NCBI GenBank assembly: GCA_037623315.1 | Contig: JBBJJH010000002.1 | Location: 124,001 to 188,000, forward strand | Reading direction: 5' to 3' | Length of the DNA: 64,000 bases | Origin: Halanaerobiaceae bacterium ANBcell28 | GTDB taxonomy: Bacteria > Bacillota > Halanaerobiia > Halanaerobiales > DTU029 | Shown here: piece after piece, positions 34,194-43,460 of the stretch | Layout of the letters: the number at the start of each line of letters is the position of its first letter | Numbering within the stretch: the first letter of the stretch is position 1 | The notes under the pieces: generated by a model | Database searches by the model: none | Told to the model about the DNA's origin: nothing | What the model saw: only the letters and a program-made list of their open reading frames with translations | Program-made: the position numbers and the translations under genes

Positions 34194-36647
34194 ATGGAAA
34201 CTAAAGTTATTATACAGGATGACATTTATATACCAGAATGGTTGAGAAAAGAGTTGGATGGTAATACCTTGCTGGCTAAGATTCTCTTGCAACGGGGAAT
34301 AGATTGTCCAGAGAAAGTCAAAGAATTTTTGAATTCTGACTACTATCAAGCGAAGGATCCTTATGCCTTTCCCAATATGGAAGAAAGTGTTAATTTTATA
34401 TTAGATGCTGCTAAAAGAAAACTACGAATTTGTGTTTATGGTGATTATGATGTGGATGGTGTTACTTCAACTGTTATTTTAGTAGAATTATTAAGCAGCC
34501 TGGGTCTTGAAGTGAATTATCATATACCAGATAGATTTACTGAAGGTTATGGTATGAATAAAGATGTTATTAGGGACTTGGCTAAGAAGACTGACATTAT
34601 AATTACCTGTGATTGTGGAATATCAAATTATGAAGAAGTGGCTCTGGCTAAAGAACTAGGTATAGATGTTCTGGTCACCGATCATCACAATTTACCTGAA
34701 GAACTACCAGCAGCTGATTATATTTTGACACCGAAGTTGCTGGATAAAGATGACCAAGCTTATCATATACCAGGTGCTGGGATGGCTTATTTTTTGACAG
34801 CAGCTATTTTTAAAAAAATTAATAGAGAAGAGGAAGTAGAGAATTTTCTTGATCTATTATCACTATCTATTGTAGCTGATGTTGTTCCATTACAGAAAGA
34901 AAACCGCTATTTGCTGCAAAAAGGATTAGCTGTACTGGCTAATAGTGAGCGTATTGGTTTAAAAGAATTACTTAAAATTACTGGAGTAAATAGAGATGAT
35001 TTATCAGAGGAGGATATTGCTTATAATCTAGCTCCTAGGATAAATTCAGCAGGTAGATTGGAAAATGCCAGTATTGTTGTTGAATTGTTATTGAGTAATA
35101 GTGAAGAGGAAGCTAAAGAGCTGGCTGAAAATTTAGAGGAAATTAATAAAAAAAGAAAAGAGATACAAGATAGAGTAATTGAAGAAGCAGATAATATATA
35201 TCTAGAAGAAACAAATCCAGATATAAGTAGTGAAGCAGTAGTTTTATATCGTTCTAACTGGCATCATGGTGTTCTTGGCATTGCTGCTGGGAGGCTGGCT
35301 GAAAAGTATAATGTACCCGCTATCCTAATATCTGAAAAAGATGATGGGATAACTTTGACTGGGTCAGCTCGTTCTATTCCTGGTATTGATATATATCAGG
35401 AACTTAAAAAATGCAATAGATATCTTAGTAAATTTGGGGGTCATGCAGGAGCTGCAGGTTTTTCTTTGCCTAAGGATAATTTAAGTTCTTTTAAAAAACT
35501 ATTAAAAACTATTCTTGATGAAAAACTGCAAAAATCTTCAAGAGTAAAATCAATCAAGGTAGATGGGATGCTGACACTTGATAAAGTAAATCTTGACACT
35601 TATGAACAGTTAAGGAGGCTGGCTCCTTTTGGAGAGAAGAACCCCAAACCTGTCTTTATATCCAAAGAGCTGGAGTTACTGTATAAAAGAAGTACTTTAG
35701 GTAAGAAACATTTACGCTTGACTCTTGCTCAAAAAGATGTGCAGATTCCTGCTATTTGGTGGTGGGCAGGAGAGAGAAAAATTAGTAACAATCTAGATCT
35801 TATCTATTCTATAGGAATAAATGATTATCAAGGTAAAAGAGAAGTCCAGTTAGTAGTAGAAGAAGCCTGTGACAGTTTTACAGGAGTAGGAGAAGAAAAG
35901 GCAGATTATCACTTATATGATACAAGTAGAAGAATAACTGATAAATTGCAAATTATAGATTTGAGAGAAGAAGTATTTGATAACAAGAAAGATAAGCCTG
36001 TTATTCAAGCGATTACAAAATTAAAAACTATATTATTGAAAGATGATATTATCTTAGAGAAGATCTCTCTATATCATGAAGGTTTAAAGAAAAATTTTGA
36101 TTGGAATCTTTCAGAGATGAAGAAAGTTATCTTTGATCAAAAAGATTTAAAAAATGATTATACCCAAATAGAAATTATTAATCGATATATATCTAGACAG
36201 ACTGATGTACTTGTATTTATGAGTCTTCCTCCCTCTTTAGATATATTAAGGGAGTTAATATATACTACTAAAGCTAATTATCTTTTTCTAAGTAATCCTG
36301 TCTTGATGAATAATAGTATTAATAATTTTCTGAAAGAACTAGCCGGAATATGTAAATATATAATTAATAAGAGGAATGGGCTTCTTAGTCTTTTTCAGAT
36401 AGCCAGTAAAACAGCAGAAATGGAAAGTACGGTTATGCAAGGTGTAAAAGTTCTGGAAGCAAAAGGTTTGCTTACTGTTGATAGTATCACTGGAGATACT
36501 TTATTAATTAGAAGGGGTAAGGCCTTAAAACAGGCTAATTTATCTATAGAAATGAAGAGACTGGAAGAACTAATAAGAGAGAGTAATGCTTTTAGAAGAT
36601 ATATTAGCGGTATTAATATAGATGAGTTTTATAATCTTTTTGATTAA
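34194..36647 (+). CDS. recJ: Single-stranded-DNA exonuclease RecJ
   Basis: The 817-residue protein has the DHH phosphoesterase motifs 'GDYDVDGV' (Asp84, 86, 88) and 'VTDHHN' (163-165), the DHHA1 domain with 'GSARSIPGIDIYQEL...FGGHAGAAGF', an OB-like domain, and a ~250-residue C-terminal extension as in Firmicutes RecJ. It degrades 5' single strands in recombination and mismatch or base-excision repair. 'caaaggag' precedes the ATG by six bases, and the gap to the nuclease gene is 14 bases, so it belongs to the same repair operon. Confidence 0.95.
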   Translation: METKVIIQDDIYIPEWLRKELDGNTLLAKILLQRGIDCPEKVKEFLNSDYYQAKDPYAFPNMEESVNFILDAAKRKLRICVYGDYDVDGVTSTVILVELLSSLGLEVNYHIPDRFTEGYGMNKDVIRDLAKKTDIIITCDCGISNYEEVALAKELGIDVLVTDHHNLPEELPAADYILTPKLLDKDDQAYHIPGAGMAYFLTAAIFKKINREEEVENFLDLLSLSIVADVVPLQKENRYLLQKGLAVLANSERIGLKELLKITGVNRDDLSEEDIAYNLAPRINSAGRLENASIVVELLLSNSEEEAKELAENLEEINKKRKEIQDRVIEEADNIYLEETNPDISSEAVVLYRSNWHHGVLGIAAGRLAEKYNVPAILISEKDDGITLTGSARSIPGIDIYQELKKCNRYLSKFGGHAGAAGFSLPKDNLSSFKKLLKTILDEKLQKSSRVKSIKVDGMLTLDKVNLDTYEQLRRLAPFGEKNPKPVFISKELELLYKRSTLGKKHLRLTLAQKDVQIPAIWWWAGERKISNNLDLIYSIGINDYQGKREVQLVVEEACDSFTGVGEEKADYHLYDTSRRITDKLQIIDLREEVFDNKKDKPVIQAITKLKTILLKDDIILEKISLYHEGLKKNFDWNLSEMKKVIFDQKDLKNDYTQIEIINRYISRQTDVLVFMSLPPSLDILRELIYTTKANYLFLSNPVLMNNSINNFLKELAGICKYIINKRNGLLSLFQIASKTAEMESTVMQGVKVLEAKGLLTVDSITGDTLLIRRGKALKQANLSIEMKRLEELIRESNAFRRYISGINIDEFYNLFD

Positions 36648-36785
36648 GTTTTTCATAACTAGTAATTTTATTGTAGGTCAATTTTAATGCATCCCAAGGA
36701 TTAATTATGAAAGAGAAGTTAAGTATAATGATTCAAAATAGTGAAGTTTCATAAATTAAAATCAAATACTAGGAGTTGAGATTTT

Positions 36786-37475
36786 ATGATTAATATTCAA
36801 GGGAAATGGGCTCTGGTAACAGGAGCAAGTCGTGGTGTGGGAAAACAGATTGCTATGGCATTAGCAGAGAAGGGTGTAAATTTAGTCCTACATAGCCGTA
36901 GTCTGGATCATACAAAAGAATTAAAAGAGGAATTAGCTAAAAAGGTAGAGGTATATGAATTAGCTGCAGATTTATCAGAACCAGAAGCTGCTATGTATAT
37001 GGCTACAAAAGCTGAGGAACTTTCTGGTGGAATCGATATACTTTATAATAATGCAGCTATATCTGTACCCTGGAGAGAAGACTATAATGCACCAATTGAG
37101 GAATACCAAAAAATATTTAATGTTAATGTCATATCTCCTATTAAAATCTGTGATATAATACTTCCTATGATGAGAGAAAGAGCTTTTGGTAGAATAATAA
37201 ATGTATCTTCAGGAATAGAAGACCAACCTGAACTAACGCCATATGCAATATCAAAAGCAGCTATAGATAAATATGTTAAAGATTTTGCTATAAAATTAAA
37301 TGGCACAGATGTTTTGATGAACTTGCTTGATCCTGGCTGGTTAAGAACAGATCTAGGTGGAGAAGAGGCACCTAATAGCCCAGAATCAGTTATCCCAGGG
37401 GCATTAGTTCCTGCTTTATTGGAAAAAGAAGCTGGCTCGGGAAAATTATATCGGGCTCAAGAATATACTGAATAA
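36786..37475 (+). CDS. Short-chain dehydrogenase/reductase (SDR)
   Basis: The 229-residue classical SDR has the nucleotide motif 'TGASRGVGKQIA', the structural 'NNAAIS', catalytic Ser in 'NVSSG' and the active-site 'YAISKAAIDKY' (Tyr-x-x-x-Lys). It is likely an NAD(P)H-linked alcohol/ketone oxidoreductase; the substrate is unknown. It ends with a shortened C-terminal region. ATG follows 'ctaggag'. The orphan PTS gene lies 159 bases downstream and may or may not be linked. Confidence 0.9.
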   Translation: MINIQGKWALVTGASRGVGKQIAMALAEKGVNLVLHSRSLDHTKELKEELAKKVEVYELAADLSEPEAAMYMATKAEELSGGIDILYNNAAISVPWREDYNAPIEEYQKIFNVNVISPIKICDIILPMMRERAFGRIINVSSGIEDQPELTPYAISKAAIDKYVKDFAIKLNGTDVLMNLLDPGWLRTDLGGEEAPNSPESVIPGALVPALLEKEAGSGKLYRAQEYTE

Positions 37476-37634
37476 GAAAGTGGGTTCTTAGATAAATCCA
37501 CAAGATATCTTAAAAAGCAGACCAGGAACTTACTTAGAGAGTTACTTAGCTTTCAGTATAGTAAAAAATTATAAGGGTTAGGGGTTTATTATTATCTGGC
37601 TCCTAATTATAAGAAAAAGAAAAGGGGTAAAAGT

Positions 37635-39008
37635 GTGAATACTTTAGCTAACATAGTAGAATATATATTTAGTTTTGAACCATATGTAGTACTTCCATTA
37701 TTAATATTTTTAATGGCTATCCTATTTAAAATTCCAGTAAGCAGGGCCTTTAAGTCTGCCTTAACCATAGGTGTTGGCTTTATAGGGATATTTATAATTC
37801 TAGGGTATTTTGTAGAGAATATTGGACCTGCTGTAGAGGCTCTTATAAATAGGACATCTTTAGAGTATAGTGTTCTTGAAGTAGGTTGGCCTCCGCTGGC
37901 TGCTATAGCCTGGTCATTCAATCTGGCACCTGTATTTATTATTGTAATTATTTTAATTAATGTAATAATGCTTGCTATGAAAATGACCAAAACTGTTAAT
38001 GTGGATATCTGGAATTACTGGCATTTTATCCTCGTTGGAAAAATGGTTTATTACAGTACGAATAATCTCTTCTATGTCAGTATTGCTGTAATATTTCTAA
38101 ATATTATTACTCTGAAATTGGCTGATTGGAGTGCCCTGAGAGTAAAAGAATTAAGTGGACTGGAAGGTATTTCTATTACAACAATCTCGGGAGTAACATA
38201 TTATCCATTTGCAATCTGGCTAGATAAATTTTTAGATAGATTTAAATATCTAAAAGAATTAGATGTTGACCCAGAATATTTAAAAAATAAATTAGGAATT
38301 TTTGGAGAACCAATGATTATAGGGTTTTTTCTAGGGATTTTACTTGGCATAGGAGCAGCTTATGATATTAGGGGAATACTAGAACTAGCTTTTAGCATAG
38401 CTGCAGTTATATATATATTGCCTTTAATGGCAGGGGTTTTAGGTAAAGGATTGATGAGCGTTTCTGATGGTATGAAAGATTTTATCAAAAGGAAATACCC
38501 AGATAGTAAAGACTTATATATCGGCCTTGATCTGGCCGTTTTATTAGGCAATTCCTCAATAATTGTAACAGGGATATTATTGATGCCAGTTGCACTTATC
38601 CTAGCTTTTCTAATACCGGGCGTAAATTTTATACCATTAGCTGATTTAAGTACTATAATTGCCGCAGTATCAATGGTAGTTGTAGCTGTGAAAGGTAATA
38701 TATTGAAGTCTTTTATTATTTTCATTCCTATAATGATTGGGAAATTGTTAGTTGCATCTAGATTAGCATTTATGTACAGTAATTTAACACTCGAAGCTAA
38801 TATCGAGTTTCCAGGCTATGATGGTTTGATCACTGGATTTCTTGATGGAGGTAATTTGTTAAGATATTGGACTTTTGAGCTCTTTAATTTTTCACTCTGG
38901 GCCATATTATTAATACCTGTAATTGTTTTCTTTATCTGGTATAGCAGGAGAGAGAGCAAACTTGATCAATTAGCTATCACTGATTCAAGTAGAAATATTT
39001 CCAATTGA
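37635..39008 (+). CDS. PTS EIIC component, galactitol (GatC) family, orphan
   Basis: The 457-residue membrane protein matches the EIIC-GAT family over its length: 'EPYVVLPLLIFLMAILFKIPVSRAFKSALTIGVGFIGI', 'VDIWNYWHF', and 'FGEPMIIGFFLGILLGIGA'. GTG start is preceded by 'aaaaggggtaa'. No EIIA or EIIB gene is next to it. Together with the preceding SDR (possible polyol dehydrogenase) it suggests uptake of a polyol. It could use EIIA/B encoded elsewhere or act as a facilitator. Confidence 0.85.
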   Translation: MNTLANIVEYIFSFEPYVVLPLLIFLMAILFKIPVSRAFKSALTIGVGFIGIFIILGYFVENIGPAVEALINRTSLEYSVLEVGWPPLAAIAWSFNLAPVFIIVIILINVIMLAMKMTKTVNVDIWNYWHFILVGKMVYYSTNNLFYVSIAVIFLNIITLKLADWSALRVKELSGLEGISITTISGVTYYPFAIWLDKFLDRFKYLKELDVDPEYLKNKLGIFGEPMIIGFFLGILLGIGAAYDIRGILELAFSIAAVIYILPLMAGVLGKGLMSVSDGMKDFIKRKYPDSKDLYIGLDLAVLLGNSSIIVTGILLMPVALILAFLIPGVNFIPLADLSTIIAAVSMVVVAVKGNILKSFIIFIPIMIGKLLVASRLAFMYSNLTLEANIEFPGYDGLITGFLDGGNLLRYWTFELFNFSLWAILLIPVIVFFIWYSRRESKLDQLAITDSSRNISN

Positions 39009-39068
39009 TTATAAATACGAAATCTTAAGTTCTTGAATTACTGAGGAACTTTAGCGTCAATTAGTTTA

Positions 39069-39115
39069 AATCAAGCTCCAGTTCTTAAAAAGAACTGGAG
39101 CTTGATTTTTTTTAG
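39069..39115 (+). terminator. Terminator of EIIC gene
   Basis: 18-bp arms around a 3-base loop ('caagctccagttctt' on the left) are followed by eight T residues. Confidence 0.92.
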
Positions 39116-39174
39116 TATCATAGATAGTTAAGTGATTATAATTCTTTCAATAAGCTTATAGACGAAAGTGTTAT

Positions 39175-40539
39175 CTAGAGTAAATGTCCCAAGAATAAGC
39201 TAACTAAAAAGAAATATATAAATAAACCACTAATATCTTTTATAGTTGTTATAATAGGGTCAGAACCAGCAGCCTGATCTAATCCTAGTGAGTGGAGAAT
39301 ATAAGGGATAAAAAACCCTAGTGTTGATGCTAATGTTACAGTAAGGGTAAGTGATATACCAACTGCCCAGGCTAAACCAGGCATACCTTGCCAGAATAAT
39401 GCAATAGCTCCTGATAATACACCCAATAAAGCACCCATAGTAAATCCTACACCCATCTCCTTGAATAAGTGTTTAAAGAAACGCTTAAGGTTTATTTGTC
39501 CAAGTATCAATGCTCTGGTAAAAATCGTTGAAGATTGTGTACCTACATTACCACCCATATCCATTACTACCGGGATAAAAAAGGCTAGTGCTGTGATAGC
39601 TTCTAAAGATTCTTCAAAACCTTCAATTACTACACCAGCTAACATACCACCTATTAATGTAATTATTAAGAAAGGCACACGAACTTTCCAGATATCTAAA
39701 AATGAACCACCAATTAATACCTGGCTACGGTCAGTTTCCTGTTTTCCTAATTGGGTAAGACCAGCTTTATCCATGATATCTTCAGTAGTTTCTTCTTCAA
39801 TAACATCCATAGCATCATCAAATGTTACAATACCAACTAAACGTTTTTCCCTATCAACAACAGGTACTGCAAGTAAGTCCTGTTGTTTTAGTAAACGTGC
39901 AACATACTCTTGATCAGTATCAGTTGTAACTGATACTGGATGTTCATACATAATCCTTGAGATTTTATCTTCAGGATTTGCCATAACAAGTGTTCTTAAA
40001 GTAATAACACCCTTAAGTTTTCTGCCTTGATCTGTTACATAGATATTGTAAACTGTTTCTTTGTCCATTCCAGCTTCTCTGATGTAGTCTATAGCTTCCT
40101 GGACGCTTAATTCTCTTTTTATACTTATGTATTCTGGAGTCATTATTCGTCCAGCTGTCTCAGCTTGATAACCTAAAAGAGCAGCAGTCATTTTTCTTTC
40201 TTCTTCATTTAATTTGTTTAAAATCCTCTTAGCAACTTTAGCAGGTAATTCATCTAATAATCTTGCTCTATCATCAGGAGCCATATCTGCCATTAATTCT
40301 ATAACTTCATTTTCTGCAAAAGAGGCGATTATTTCTTCCTGTTGAGATGAATCAAGTTTTTCAAATACCTCAAGGGCTAAATCTTTATTAAGTAGCCTAA
40401 AAATTATCACCTCTTCTTTTTTAGATAATTCATCAATTAATGTTGTGATTTGGTGAACTTCTAGAGTATTTAATAAGGATTTTAATTCCCTCATTTCTTT
40501 TCCTTCTAAAAGACTAATTATTTTTTCTATATATTCCAT
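39175..40539 (-). CDS. mgtE: Magnesium transporter MgtE
   Basis: The 454-residue channel has an N-terminal helical MgtE-N domain with 'MADMAPDDRARLLDELP', two CBS domains (~140-260, 'TPEYISIKRELSVQEAIDYIR' and 'VSVTTDTDQEYVARLL'), and five membrane helices carrying 'DMGGNVGTQSSTIFTRALILG' and the pore Asp in 'GSDPIITTIKDISGLFIYF'. Mg2+ binding to the cytosolic domains closes the channel. Expression is under the M-box riboswitch directly upstream on the same strand. 'aaagggagg' precedes the ATG. Confidence 0.97.
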   Translation of the reverse strand: MEYIEKIISLLEGKEMRELKSLLNTLEVHQITTLIDELSKKEEVIIFRLLNKDLALEVFEKLDSSQQEEIIASFAENEVIELMADMAPDDRARLLDELPAKVAKRILNKLNEEERKMTAALLGYQAETAGRIMTPEYISIKRELSVQEAIDYIREAGMDKETVYNIYVTDQGRKLKGVITLRTLVMANPEDKISRIMYEHPVSVTTDTDQEYVARLLKQQDLLAVPVVDREKRLVGIVTFDDAMDVIEEETTEDIMDKAGLTQLGKQETDRSQVLIGGSFLDIWKVRVPFLIITLIGGMLAGVVIEGFEESLEAITALAFFIPVVMDMGGNVGTQSSTIFTRALILGQINLKRFFKHLFKEMGVGFTMGALLGVLSGAIALFWQGMPGLAWAVGISLTLTVTLASTLGFFIPYILHSLGLDQAAGSDPIITTIKDISGLFIYFFLVSLFLGHLL

Positions 40540-40639
40540 CGCAAAACCTCCCTTTATATTTATAGTATAATGATTCTTTGAGAAATTACTTACTATTTTG
40601 ACTAAATATTAATATCTAGTCAAAATTTTATTTCTCAAA

Positions 40640-40665
40640 TAGAAAAAACAGCCAATAGGGCTGTT
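40640..40665 (-). terminator. M-box attenuator terminator
   Basis: A 7-bp stem 'aacagcc/ggctgtt' followed on the minus strand by T-rich sequence lies between the M-box and mgtE. It is the likely Mg2+-controlled terminator. The next ~100 bases lead to the mgtE ribosome site. Confidence 0.8.
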
Positions 40666-40686
40666 ATATTAACAATTAAGTAATTA

Positions 40687-40850
40687 TCCAACCCCTCGTT
40701 TTGGTTTTAGCACTATATGACGTAGATTATCAAATAATCAGTTACATTAAGCAGACCTTATTTCGATCATGCCTGTTATACCCATTGGCGTCTCTGGACG
40801 TTTTTGGGCAGTAACTTATATCCATATAGGAGCCTCACCTAACAATTGGA
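40687..40850 (-). promoter_or_regulatory. M-box (ykoK) magnesium riboswitch
   Basis: On the minus strand the conserved blocks of the M-box are present in order: 'gttaggtgaggctcctat', 'atggatata', 'actgccc', 'aaaaacgtc', 'gagacgccaatgggtata', 'acaggcatgatcgaaataag', 'aacgaggggttgga'. The closing stem tccaa/ttgga is at the two ends. At high Mg2+ it should favour the downstream terminator and reduce mgtE expression. Confidence 0.95.
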
Positions 40851-40876
40851 TTATATTAAGTTTTTGTACAATGTTA

Positions 40877-40905
40877 ATTATAAGCGTTTGATTATGTCCT
40901 GTCAA
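40877..40905 (-). promoter_or_regulatory. Consensus promoter of mgtE
   Basis: Minus-strand TTGACA (40900-40905), a 17-base spacer and TATAAT (40877-40882) lie about 20 bases before the M-box begins. Confidence 0.9.
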
Positions 40906-41116
40906 GTGATATAGCAAAATAATTAGATAAAAAAATATGGATCACTCTAGATACAATCAACTGGCACAAAACATAAATTTAAACGTCGTATAATAATTTT
41001 CTTCTTAGGAAGAAATCTCCAAAAATTAGGAACTACATATTATTATATGTATGATTATTGTAATTGTGATAATATTTAATATAGATTATCCAGTAAAAAA
41101 GCAAATGAAGTGAGTT

Positions 41117-41146
41117 TTATGATATACTATATTATGATATACTATA
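41117..41146 (+). repeat. Tandem 15-bp direct repeat upstream of fxsA
   Basis: 'ttatgatatactata' occurs twice in immediate succession without mismatch. Each unit has a TATACT box, so the repeat may duplicate a -10 element. The rest of the 40906-41214 spacer shows no gene. Confidence 0.7.
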
Positions 41147-41214
41147 AGAAATAGTTAATTTCATAGATATTTACTGTTAATTAGGAAAAGATAAAATGTT
41201 AAAGGGTGATAAAA

Positions 41215-41676
41215 TTGTTTATAAAGTTGTTATTGTTATTCACTATGGTACCATTAATAGAATTAGCTCTTCTAATTAAAGTAGGAGAATATATTGGTGT
41301 GATCCCAACTGTATTTTTAGTTGCTGTCACTGGCTTAGTAGGAGTAAGTCTAGCCCGCGGTCAGGGTTATCTAGTAATTAAAAGAATAAAACTTAGATTA
41401 AATAATGGAAATATGCCAGCAGATGACTTAATAGGAGGACTATTAATTTTGATAGGAGGGACTATGCTTCTTACTCCAGGCTTAATTACCGACATTACAG
41501 GTTTTTCTTTGATTATACCAGCTACTCGTAAAATCTATGCTAAAGTAATAAAAAATAAGTTTAATAAGTATATAAAAAGAAAGAGCTTTAATTTTCGATA
41601 TCAAACACCTCAAGATAGGTCACACAAAAATATTGATGATGATTACATAGATATTAATATTGAACCTGAAGAATAG
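41215..41676 (+). CDS. fxsA: FxsA family membrane protein
   Basis: The 153-residue protein has the FxsA core: 'LFTMVPLIELALLIKVGEYIG', the 'SLARGQGYLVIKRI' loop and 'GTMLLTPGLITDITGFSLIIPATR' with the conserved TPG-xx-TD. Three membrane segments are followed by a basic-acidic tail ending 'DDDYIDINIEPEE'. TTG start at 41215 is chosen because 'aaagggtgat' precedes it by five bases. In E. coli FxsA suppresses F-plasmid exclusion of phage T7; the normal role is unknown. Confidence 0.9.
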   Translation: MFIKLLLLFTMVPLIELALLIKVGEYIGVIPTVFLVAVTGLVGVSLARGQGYLVIKRIKLRLNNGNMPADDLIGGLLILIGGTMLLTPGLITDITGFSLIIPATRKIYAKVIKNKFNKYIKRKSFNFRYQTPQDRSHKNIDDDYIDINIEPEE

Positions 41677-41707
41677 AAAGTGATTCCTTATTTATACTAT
41701 GCTTAAT

Positions 41708-41736
41708 TTGAATTTTTTTCCTTTGTGTGGTATAAT
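41708..41736 (+). promoter_or_regulatory. Promoter of DUF188 gene
   Basis: TTGAAT (41708-41713), a 17-base spacer and TATAAT (41731-41736) lie 36 bases before the ATG. Confidence 0.7.
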
Positions 41737-41771
41737 TTAAATAATATTATAAAAGTAATAGGTGTTAATAT

Positions 41772-42224
41772 ATGCGTATTTTAGTAGATGGTGATGCTTG
41801 TCCTGTTATAAATGAGTGTGAAAAGTTAGCTTCTGATTTTGATTGCGAACTTATTATATATACTGATCTAGCACATCAAATTAAATCAAAGATTGGACAA
41901 GTTATAGTAACAGATACAGCAACTCAATCTGTTGATATGCTTGTATATAATAATGCAAAGAAAAATGATATTATCATTACTCAAGATTATGGTTTAGCTG
42001 CTTTAGTCTTAGGAAAAAAGACTTATGTTATAAATCATTTTGGTAATTTTTATAATGATGAAAATATTGATTATCTTTTAATGTTACGTCATCATAATTC
42101 TAAAATTAGAAGAGCAGGAAAGAAGCATCCAGGATTTAATAAAAGAACAGATGAAGATAATAAAGCATTTTATAATACTATGTTCTCATTATTAAAAAAA
42201 CATATTAATAGAAAAGAAGATTAA
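41772..42224 (+). CDS. YaiI/YqxD family protein (DUF188)
   Basis: The 150-residue protein has the DUF188 signature 'RILVDGDACPV' and 'DIIITQDYGLAALVLGKK', a PIN/NYN-like nuclease fold with conserved Asp residues, and the C-terminal 'RRAGKKHPGFNKRTDEDNKAF'. It is a probable RNA-associated nuclease or metal-binding protein; no substrate is established. 'aataggtg' precedes the ATG. Confidence 0.92.
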   Translation: MRILVDGDACPVINECEKLASDFDCELIIYTDLAHQIKSKIGQVIVTDTATQSVDMLVYNNAKKNDIIITQDYGLAALVLGKKTYVINHFGNFYNDENIDYLLMLRHHNSKIRRAGKKHPGFNKRTDEDNKAFYNTMFSLLKKHINRKED

Positions 42225-42326
42225 TTAGCTAAAGAGCCTAAACTTAATTTTACGCTCTTTTTTCATATATTTAGTATAAAATATCTTAAAGATGAAGAAA
42301 GAAAAAAGATAAAGGAGATGGTGAAG

Positions 42327-43439
42327 TTGAAGATCGAATATTTTAGCAATTTAGAGAAAGTGGAATATTTAGACGAAGATGAAAAGGAAGATCTAAAGAA
42401 TGTTACAGATAAATATTCCTTTAGGGCTAATAACTATTACATGTCTTTAATTGATTGGAATGATTCTAATGATCCGATTAAAAGAATAATAATGCCAAAT
42501 TTAGGAGAGTTAGATAATTGGGGTGCTTTAGATCCATCTAACGAGAGTAAGTACACAGTAATGCAGGGTGTGGAGCATAAATATGATTCAACTATATTAT
42601 TATTAGTGAGTAACGTTTGTGCCGGTATATGCCGTTATTGTTTTAGGAAAAGGATTTTTAAAAATGGACATAGAGAAAAATTAGAAGATCTTGACTCTGC
42701 TTTAAATTACATAAGGGAACATGAGGAAATTACTAATGTATTATTAACAGGTGGGGATTCTTTAATGATTTCTACAAATAGATTAGAGAAGATACTTAAA
42801 GGACTTCGTGAAATAGAACATGTAGAAATAATACGTTTCGGTACTAAAATACCCGTTTTTAATCCTTACCGCATAATAGAAGATAAAGAATTACAAGATA
42901 TGTTTAGAAAATATAGTACGAAAGAAAAGAGATTATATTTGATTACTGATATAAATCATCCAAAAGAATTATCTAAAGAGGCAGTTGAATCTTTAAGAAT
43001 ACTGATAGATTCAGGGGTTATATTAGCTAATCAGACTCCATTGATTCGTAAATTAAATGATAAGCCAAAAGTGTTAGCTGAGTTATTCAAAGAGCTGTCA
43101 TTTATTGGGATCCCCTCATATTATGTTTTTCAATGTAGACCTTCAATTGGAAATAAGGAGTATGCTGTTCCTATTGAAGAAGGATATAAAATATATGAGA
43201 AAGCAAAATCTATGGTCTCTGGTTTAGCTAAAAGATCTTCTTTTGTTTTATCTCATGCAAGTGGAAAAATTAAAATATTAGGTATGAATGACAAAAAAAT
43301 ATTTTTTAAATACCATCGAGCTTATGATAATAAAAATAGCGGTAAATTTTTTTCTTTTAAACGTAATGCAGAAGCTTATTGGTTGGATGATTATCAATTG
43401 TCTAATATGGAGTCTCAAAATTACATTATGCATTATTAG
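42327..43439 (+). CDS. KamA family radical-SAM protein
   Basis: The ~370-residue protein has the radical-SAM cluster motif 'CAGICRYCF' (CxxxCxxC), the aminomutase-family lead 'KYTVMQGVEHKYDSTILLLVSNVC', and 'TNVLLTGGDSLMIS' (SAM-binding GGD). It belongs to the lysine 2,3-aminomutase/KamA superfamily but is shorter at the C-terminus, where 'LSHASGKIKILG' may hold the PLP-related Lys. I prefer the TTG at 42327 because 'aaaggag' is too close to the ATG at 42318. No lysine-fermentation or beta-lysine gene lies nearby, so the substrate is open. Confidence 0.8.
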   Translation: MKIEYFSNLEKVEYLDEDEKEDLKNVTDKYSFRANNYYMSLIDWNDSNDPIKRIIMPNLGELDNWGALDPSNESKYTVMQGVEHKYDSTILLLVSNVCAGICRYCFRKRIFKNGHREKLEDLDSALNYIREHEEITNVLLTGGDSLMISTNRLEKILKGLREIEHVEIIRFGTKIPVFNPYRIIEDKELQDMFRKYSTKEKRLYLITDINHPKELSKEAVESLRILIDSGVILANQTPLIRKLNDKPKVLAELFKELSFIGIPSYYVFQCRPSIGNKEYAVPIEEGYKIYEKAKSMVSGLAKRSSFVLSHASGKIKILGMNDKKIFFKYHRAYDNKNSGKFFSFKRNAEAYWLDDYQLSNMESQNYIMHY

Positions 43440-43460
43440 ATGATTATAATTATATTAATG

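Noticed and set aside
36700-36760. 15-codon ORF before the SDR gene
   Set aside because: It is very short, with only a partial ribosome site and no features.
39461-39913. 150-codon plus-strand ORF opposite mgtE
   Set aside because: It is antisense to a conserved gene, with no ribosome site and no recognisable protein features.
40680-41214. Missing gene between mgtE and fxsA
   Set aside because: The stretch is accounted for by the M-box, its promoter and a tandem repeat; no coding frame of note remains.
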